Origin: JBCCFK01 sp965262315
GTDB lineage: Bacteria > Actinomycetota > Acidimicrobiia > Acidimicrobiales > UBA8592
Direction of reading: 5' to 3'
Length of the DNA stretch: 11,688 bases
Assembly (NCBI GenBank): GCA_965262315.1
Contig: CBDHFJ010000008.1
Location: forward strand, 1-11,688
The notes under the pieces were generated by a model. It searched no databases, had not been told where the DNA came from, and saw nothing but the letters and a program-made list of their open reading frames with translations. Numbering within the stretch: position 1 is the stretch's first letter; each line of letters begins with the position of its first letter. Shown in pieces: positions 7,436-11,688 of the stretch. The position numbers and the translations under genes are program-made.

Positions 7436-8136
7436 CCGCTGCCACCTACCTGGGCGACAACACCGTCCCGATCCTGGAGGCCCTGGTCGCCGACCTGGTG
7501 GCGACCGGGGTGGACATCCGGATCGATCCCGCCGCCGGTCGGACGTCGACCGAGGCCCGGGCCGGCGCGGCGAGCGTCGACCTGGTGTGGATGTGCGGCA
7601 GCCTGAGCGCCGTGCTTCGGCACGAGGGCGTCCTGCCGCACGAGGTGATCGGCGCGCCGGTCTTCGCCGGCCAGCGGGCGGCCCACTACCACTCGGTGTT
7701 CGTGGCCCGGAGCGACGGGCCGGCGACGCTGGACGAGGCGCTGCTGGGGCGGATCGCCCTGAACGAGCCCGAGTCGTGGTCCGGAAACCACGGGCTGCGA
7801 CACCACTTGGGCGACGCCTGGTTCACCGACGAGTCGTGGACCGGGGCACACCGGGCGTCGATCGAGGCCGTCGCGTCGGCGCGGTGTGACGTCGCGGGAG
7901 TGGACGTGACCGTGTGGGAGCACGTCTCGACCAGCGAGCCCGAGCGAACGTCAGGGCTGCGGGTGATCGATCGAACCACGAGCTGGCCTGCGCCCCCGTT
8001 CCTGGTGCATCCGCGCGTGGGTGTCGATCGAGCGACGATCGTGGCCACGCTGTTGCATGCGACCCCACCCGGCCTCGCCGCGATCACAGAGACCACCCAG
8101 GCCGCCTACGACACCCTCCTCCCCCACCGCCCCTGA
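7426..8136 (+). CDS. PhnD-like substrate-binding-fold protein without a signal peptide
   Basis: Resembles the phosphate/phosphonate ABC-transporter binding proteins (PhnD-like, Pfam Phosphonate-bd). Recognisable blocks are TAATYLGDNTVPILEAL (4-20), VDLVWMCGS (51-59), GAPVFAGQRAAHYHSVFVARSD (76-97), LNEPESWSGNHGL (112-124) and GAHRASIEAV followed by a VDVTVWE segment. The start is taken at GTG 7426, 10 bp inside the oxidoreductase gene. No upstream start keeps the family N-terminus, and no Shine-Dalgarno is evident. At 236 residues it lacks any export signal and begins directly with the first strand of the fold, so it probably stays in the cytoplasm. No permease or ATPase gene accompanies it. 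It might bind a pathway substrate or be a catalytic relative of the binding fold. A missed upstream start is an alternative, but sequence there is the oxidoreductase gene. Confidence 0.8.
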   Translation: MGLTAATYLGDNTVPILEALVADLVATGVDIRIDPAAGRTSTEARAGAASVDLVWMCGSLSAVLRHEGVLPHEVIGAPVFAGQRAAHYHSVFVARSDGPATLDEALLGRIALNEPESWSGNHGLRHHLGDAWFTDESWTGAHRASIEAVASARCDVAGVDVTVWEHVSTSEPERTSGLRVIDRTTSWPAPPFLVHPRVGVDRATIVATLLHATPPGLAAITETTQAAYDTLLPHRP

Positions 8137-8144
8137 CCCCACCT

Positions 8145-8187
8145 GTCCGCGCGACCACGCGGACTGGTCGGGCGGGTCGGGGGCGGG
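8145..8187. terminator. Hairpin plus G-quadruplex motif between convergent genes
   Basis: GTCCGCG (8145-8151) pairs perfectly with CGCGGAC (8158-8164) across a 6-nt loop, 8 bp after the mttB-operon stop. Directly downstream, four G-runs (8170-8172, 8174-8176, 8179-8183, 8185-8187) separated by 1, 2 and 1 bases fit a G-quadruplex on the plus strand. No U tract follows. The site separates the operon from a convergent gene ending at 8188, so a bidirectional, U-less terminator is likely. Confidence 0.55.
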
Positions 8188-8829
8188 TCAGGTGCCGCGG
8201 GAGCGGCGGCCGCGAGGGGGCGGGCCTTCTTCGCGGGGTACACCGAGTGCATCGAGCTGGTCCTGGACGAGACCGCACGTTGCCTCCACCAGCGGCACCG
8301 GTGGCGGTGCAGGTGCCGTCGGGGCCCAGGTCGCGAGGGCCTCGGCCAGGTCGTCGAACTCCAGCGCGACGGCCAGCAGCGGGATCGCGTGCTGCTCCTC
8401 GGCATCGAGCTCGACGACAGCGACGTACGCGTCGACGACGGCATGGCCGTCGGCGCCGGCCGAGCGAGCCAGGCGAACCAGGTCGGCCACACGCGTGTCC
8501 GGACTCGGCTCGTGGGGACCGCGGAGCGTGGTCCGAGTGTCATCGAGCAGATCGATCGACATGGCCCGGTCGCAGACGACACTCCGACGCTCGAGCGGTC
8601 GGGCGAGCTGGTGCAGCACGGCGTCGAGGCGGCGCACGAGCTCGAGCACACGGGCGACGAGCGCCGGCTCCGGCAGCGCCAACCGGACCAGAGCGGAGCG
8701 CAACGACCAATCACCTGCCCGGGGCGCCTCCGCGTAGTTCACCAGCGAGGAGGAAGGCGCTGGGTCGACCAACCCGGCGGCCACATGTCGTGCGGCCAGC
8801 AGTTGGCCGGCGAGCCGGGCCCGTTCCAT
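8188..8829 (-). CDS. Protein of unknown function, mostly helical
   Basis: A 213-residue protein I cannot assign. It is rich in Ala, Leu, Arg and Glu with regular heptad-like helices (ALVRLALPEPALVARVLELVRRLDAVLHQL at ~46-75; VADLVRLARSAGADGHAVVDAYVAVVELDAEEQ mid-protein). It ends in a Pro/Arg-rich, probably disordered tail. There is no signal peptide or membrane helix. The reading frame is supported by protein-like composition. A -10-type TACGCT also sits exactly 7 nt before the ATG, matching the divergent transporter gene, whose own -10 lies only 48 bp away. It converges on the mttB operon. Competing open frames on the other strand are Arg/Pro-rich and look like shadows. Confidence 0.7.
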   Translation of the reverse strand: MERARLAGQLLAARHVAAGLVDPAPSSSLVNYAEAPRAGDWSLRSALVRLALPEPALVARVLELVRRLDAVLHQLARPLERRSVVCDRAMSIDLLDDTRTTLRGPHEPSPDTRVADLVRLARSAGADGHAVVDAYVAVVELDAEEQHAIPLLAVALEFDDLAEALATWAPTAPAPPPVPLVEATCGLVQDQLDALGVPREEGPPPRGRRSRGT

Positions 8830-8836
8830 GCCGCGC

Positions 8837-8842
8837 AGCGTA
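8837..8842 (-). promoter_or_regulatory. -10 hexamer of the divergent unknown gene, leaderless arrangement
   Basis: On the minus strand TACGCT is followed by seven bases and the ATG at 8829. No Shine-Dalgarno is present and no good -35 is seen. Confidence 0.5.
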
Positions 8843-8889
8843 GTCCCGCCCCGACGTCCGATCTCCCGCCGGGTTCGACGGATCCGGGG

Positions 8890-8895
8890 TACGTT
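8890..8895 (+). promoter_or_regulatory. -10 hexamer of the EamA transporter gene, leaderless arrangement
   Basis: TACGTT is followed by seven bases and the GTG at 8903. It decides the start, because the upstream in-frame ATG at 8828 would add an Arg/Pro-rich stretch and place the -10 inside the gene. The hexamer is flanked by GGGG and CCCC, a short imperfect dyad. Confidence 0.5.
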
Positions 8896-8902
8896 CCCCG
8901 CC

Positions 8903-9820
8903 GTGATCCGTGACGTGGCGAGCGCCTGGCTCGGCGAGGGAGAACTCGACTACCGGACCGGCGCGCTCATCGTGGCGGGCTCGGGCGTTCTCTTCTCGTT
9001 CACCGGGATCCTGTTCCGCGGCGTCGAGGACGCCTCGGACTGGCAGTTCCTGGTCCTCCGAGGCGGCGGGGCCACGCTGGCCATGTTGACGATCATCGCG
9101 CTGCGCGCCGGTCGCCGACCCGTTCCCCTCCGCAACGTGGGACTCCGCACCGGGCTCGCGGGCGTGCTGCTGAGCGGCATGTCGATGCTGTACGTCCTGG
9201 CGTTCGCTCGCACGACGGTGGCGACCGTGACCTTCCTGATCGCCGCGGGCCCGTTGTCGGGAGCACTCTTCGGACGGGTGATCCTGGGAGAACGGCTGAC
9301 CCGTACCACGGTGATCGCGATCGGCCTGGCGGCCAGCGGCATCGCCGTGATGGCGATCGACGGCATCGACGCCGGGGCGATCGACGGCTTCCTCCTGGCC
9401 GCTGCGATCCCCGCGATGCTCGGGCTCTACAACGTGCTCGTGCGGTCCACGCCGACGGTCGATCCGGTCATCCCCGCGCTGATCGCCAACAGCATCGTGG
9501 TCGTGGTCGCAGCGTCGGTGGCTCTGGCCGACACCGGACTGGCCATGTCGCTGCGCGACGTCGGACTGGGGTTCGTGGCGGGCTTCGTGCTCATCGGGGT
9601 GGGGTTGCCGTTGTTCAACCTGGGTCATCGATCCGTGCCGACCGCACAGATCTCACTGCTGATCATGACCGAACTGGTGCTCGCCCCCGTCTGGGTCTGG
9701 GTGTGGCCTGGCGAGCGGCCGTCGGCGGCAACCCTCGTCGGTGGGTCGGTGGTGCTCGCCGCCGTGGTCTTCCAGATCCTGGCGGCCGACCGCGTCCCGG
9801 TGCGCCAGCCTGCGGTCTGA
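8903..9820 (+). CDS. EamA/DMT-superfamily membrane transporter
   Basis: Inner-membrane permease of the drug/metabolite transporter superfamily, which exports or imports small metabolites such as amino acids. The substrate cannot be predicted. From GTG 8903 it has 305 residues, typical for a two-EamA-repeat protein of ten membrane helices. The first helix is about residues 20-40 (ALIVAGSGVLFSFTGILF) and the last about 277-297 (ATLVGGSVVLAAVVFQIL). Each repeat ends with the usual Gly-Glu before its last helix: VILGERLTR in the first and VWPGERPSA in the second. The GTG start is preferred because a TACGTT hexamer lies 7 nt before it and the extra upstream residues look untranslated. It is transcribed away from an unknown gene and carries no visible link to the amine cluster. 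Confidence 0.88.
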   Translation: MIRDVASAWLGEGELDYRTGALIVAGSGVLFSFTGILFRGVEDASDWQFLVLRGGGATLAMLTIIALRAGRRPVPLRNVGLRTGLAGVLLSGMSMLYVLAFARTTVATVTFLIAAGPLSGALFGRVILGERLTRTTVIAIGLAASGIAVMAIDGIDAGAIDGFLLAAAIPAMLGLYNVLVRSTPTVDPVIPALIANSIVVVVAASVALADTGLAMSLRDVGLGFVAGFVLIGVGLPLFNLGHRSVPTAQISLLIMTELVLAPVWVWVWPGERPSAATLVGGSVVLAAVVFQILAADRVPVRQPAV

Positions 9821-9842
9821 GCCCCTCGCGGTGAGCCCCTCG
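9818..9842 (+). repeat. Short direct repeat at the EamA gene stop codon
   Basis: TGAGCCCCTCG occurs at 9818-9828, where its TGA is the stop codon, and again at 9832-9842. It looks like a small local duplication. Confidence 0.7.
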
Positions 9843-9874
9843 ATCCGGGCCGCGCGACCCTGCCCACTTCAGCT

Positions 9875-9887
9875 CGACCTGCGGTCG
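9875..9887. other. Small inverted repeat in the gap before the 90-residue gene
   Basis: CGACC-TGC-GGTCG is a perfect 5-bp stem with a 3-nt loop, 55 bp beyond the transporter stop. It may be a weak terminator or a protein site. Nothing else beyond the direct repeat is recognised in 9821-9930. Confidence 0.3.
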
Positions 9888-9944
9888 CACGATGTCCGAA
9901 GCAGGGGAAGCCCACCACAACGCCGACAGAGACAGGAGGCGACG

Positions 9945-10217
9945 ATGCAGCGGACCGTCGTCCAGATCGCCCGGATGCGTCTGGCCAACGTCAGGCCCGG
10001 CGACGTCATCAACGGTCACCCCGAGGAGGAGTTCGGGTGGTTCGTCGTCCGAGGCTTGCGCCAGCTGCCGAGTGGCGATCTCATCGCGTCCGGCGATTCC
10101 ACCAGCCAGTCGGTGAAGGGTTCCCCCGTCGACCTGGTCGGCATCCAGGTCACCAAGCTGGTCGACGTCCCCGAGCTCGAGGTCGACGTGAGCAGTCCCC
10201 TGGCTGCCCTGAACTGA
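9945..10217 (+). CDS. Small protein of unknown function (90 residues)
   Basis: Begins at an ATG preceded by a perfect AGGAGG (9934-9939) with 5-nt spacing, the clearest ribosome binding site in the window besides the oxidoreductase gene. It is therefore translated from a leadered mRNA. The core LANVRPGDVINGHPEEEFGWFVVRGLRQLPSGDLIASGDS then VDLVGIQVTKLVDVP alternates short strands and turns, suggesting a small beta-barrel. Residues 1-12 are basic and hydrophobic. I do not recognise the family. It ends 44 bp before gpmI on the same strand, but gpmI seems to have its own promoter. A link to glycolysis is not implied. Confidence 0.72.
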   Translation: MQRTVVQIARMRLANVRPGDVINGHPEEEFGWFVVRGLRQLPSGDLIASGDSTSQSVKGSPVDLVGIQVTKLVDVPELEVDVSSPLAALN

Positions 10218-10249
10218 CCGCCCGGACGGCCCGCGCCGGCGAGGCTCCG

Positions 10250-10255
10250 TAGACT
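10250..10255 (+). promoter_or_regulatory. -10 hexamer of gpmI, leaderless arrangement
   Basis: TAGACT (TAnnnT type) is followed by six bases and the gpmI ATG at 10262. No Shine-Dalgarno lies in between. A clear -35 is not seen. Confidence 0.5.
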
Positions 10256-10261
10256 CCGGGT

Positions 10262-11688
10262 ATGACGCTGTCGCTCGAGCCGCACTCCTCGTTCGCCGGT
10301 CGCTCCGGTCCGGTCCTGGTGATCGTCGCCGACGGAGTCGGGATCGCTCCGCCGGGGCCGAGCAACGCCGTGACCGAGGCGTCGACACCCACGCTCGACG
10401 CGCTGACGGCGTCGGAGTGCTCGTGTGAGCTGGCTGCCCACGGCGTGGCCGTGGGCCTGCCCACCGACGACGACATGGGCAACAGCGAGGTCGGCCACAA
10501 CGCGCTCGGTGCGGGCCGGATCTTCGCCCAGGGCGCCAAGCTGGTGAATCAGGCGATCGCCAGTGGCTCGATCTTCGAGGGCGAGAACTGGAAGGCGGCG
10601 GTCGAGCGTGGACGTGACGCCACGCTGCACTTCCTGGGTCTGCACTCCGACGGCAACGTCCACAGCCACACCGAGCAGATGTACCGCCTGATCGAGGCCG
10701 CGGCGGAGGCGGGGGTGCGGTCGATGCGCGTGCACATCCTGCTCGATGGTCGCGACACCCCGCCCCGGTCGGCGCTCGACTACATCAGCCAGACCGAGCA
10801 GGTCATCCAGAAGCTGAACGAGCTCCACGACGCCGACATCCGGATCGCCTCGGGCGGCGGCAGGATGACCATCACCATGGACCGGTACGAGGCGGACTGG
10901 CCGATGGTGCAACGCGGCTACGAGTGCCACACCCACGGCGTCGGGCGGCCCTTCGCCTCGGCCACCGAGGCGGTCGAGACGATGTACGACGAGTCCGACA
11001 CCGGCGACCAGTACCTCGACGCCTTCGTGATCGTGGACGACGAGGGGGCGCCGGTCGGGCGCATGCAGGATGGCGACGCGGTGGTGTTCTTCAACTTCCG
11101 CGGCGATCGAGCCATCGAGATCTCCCAGGCCTACGAGGACCCCGACTTCTCGGCGTTCGACCGTGGCGATCACCCCGACGTGTTCTACGCGGGCATGCTC
11201 CAGTACGACGGCGATGCCCTCGTTCCGAAGCACTACCTGGTCGATCCTCCGTCCATCGACCGCACGATGGGCGAGTTCCTGTGTGCCGAGGGCGTCCCCA
11301 GCTTCGCGGTGTCCGAGACCCAGAAGTTCGGACACGTCACGTACTTCTGGAACGGCAACCGATCCGGCTACCTGGACGAGGAGCTGGAGACCTACGTCGA
11401 GATCCCGTCGGACAACGTCGAGTTCAACGAGGCTCCGGCGATGAAGGCCCGGGAGATCACCGACGTCCACCATCGAGCTCCTGCGCTCGGGGCGGTACCG
11501 CTTCGGCCGAATCAACTTGGCCAACGGCGACATGGTGGGCCACACCGGCGACCTCGAGGCGGCGATCACCGCCATGGAGGTCGTCGACGAGTGTGTGGCT
11601 CGGCTGGTGGAGGTGATCGACGAGCTCGGCGGCGTGCTCATCTACACGGCCGATCACGGCAACGCGGACATCATGTTCACCGAGACCA
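10262..11688 (+). pseudogene. gpmI: 2,3-bisphosphoglycerate-independent phosphoglycerate mutase (GpmI), frameshifted and 3' truncated by the window
   Basis: Interconverts 3- and 2-phosphoglycerate in glycolysis using two Mn ions and a phosphoserine. Visible sites are D24 (VADGVG), nucleophile S75 in MGNSEVGH, LHSDGNVHSH, LDGRDTPP, GGGRMTITMDRYEADW, FNFRGDRA, and QKFGHVTYFWNGNRSGY. The last motifs resemble the plant-type ~550-residue enzymes. After D401-V402 (codons at 11462-11467) one extra base moves the reading frame. From 11469 the other frame continues the family perfectly: TIELLRSGRYRFGRINLANGDMVGHTG, then IYTADHGNADIMF with the second metal site. No residues are missing across the break. 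This enzyme is normally essential, so a sequencing or assembly error is at least as likely as a true mutation. The gene runs past the right edge. Confidence 0.9.

Noticed and set aside
11444..11480. Programmed frameshift in gpmI
   Set aside because: No slippery heptamer or convincing downstream structure was seen and this gene family is not known to use recoding; an error or mutation is simpler.
10016..11641. 541-residue open frame antisense to gpmI
   Set aside because: Low-complexity Val/His/Arg/Asp composition and no motifs; the plus strand encodes a clear phosphoglycerate mutase.

Overview
The window is GC-rich with strong codon-third-position G/C bias. It carries actinobacterial-type gene versions, for example a TrpA with the STMG-TTGAR loop and a 'SDPAIDG' active-site motif. 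At least five genes have a -10-like hexamer only 6-7 nt before the start codon, the arrangement of leaderless mRNAs common in Actinobacteria. I infer a high-GC actinobacterium; Acidimicrobiia-like is a guess I cannot test here. I see no tRNA, rRNA, CRISPR array, transposase or phage gene.

Left block (1-2639, minus strand): a GntR/HutC-family regulator, then trpB and trpA. trpB and trpA overlap at ATGA, and trpA runs off the left edge. A perfect 14-bp palindrome with a CTAG centre covers the predicted trpB promoter and touches its start codon, so the regulator probably controls trpBA. The TrpB is not standard. The position of Asp305 (enteric numbering) reads Val, and a loop just before it is about 8 residues short.

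Middle block (2852-8136): a minus-strand IclR-family regulator faces a plus-strand operon. The operon holds an MttB-family (COG5598) methyltransferase without pyrrolysine, a 232-residue protein of unknown function, an FAD-dependent DAO-family oxidoreductase, and a PhnD-like binding-fold protein with no signal peptide. The divergent promoter region has GAAA/TTTC dyads resembling an IclR box next to a perfect TTGACA. The set looks like a catabolic module for a methylated or quaternary amine. No corrinoid protein, activase or transporter is present, so the substrate and methyl acceptor are unknown. This is the best candidate for an undescribed system in the window.

Right block (8137-11688): a convergent junction holds a hairpin followed by a G-quadruplex motif. 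Then come a divergent pair of apparently leaderless genes (an unknown helical protein and an EamA-type transporter), a 90-residue unknown protein with a strong ribosome binding site, and gpmI. gpmI encodes a cofactor-independent phosphoglycerate mutase resembling the plant type. It has a one-base frameshift near 11467 and runs off the right edge.
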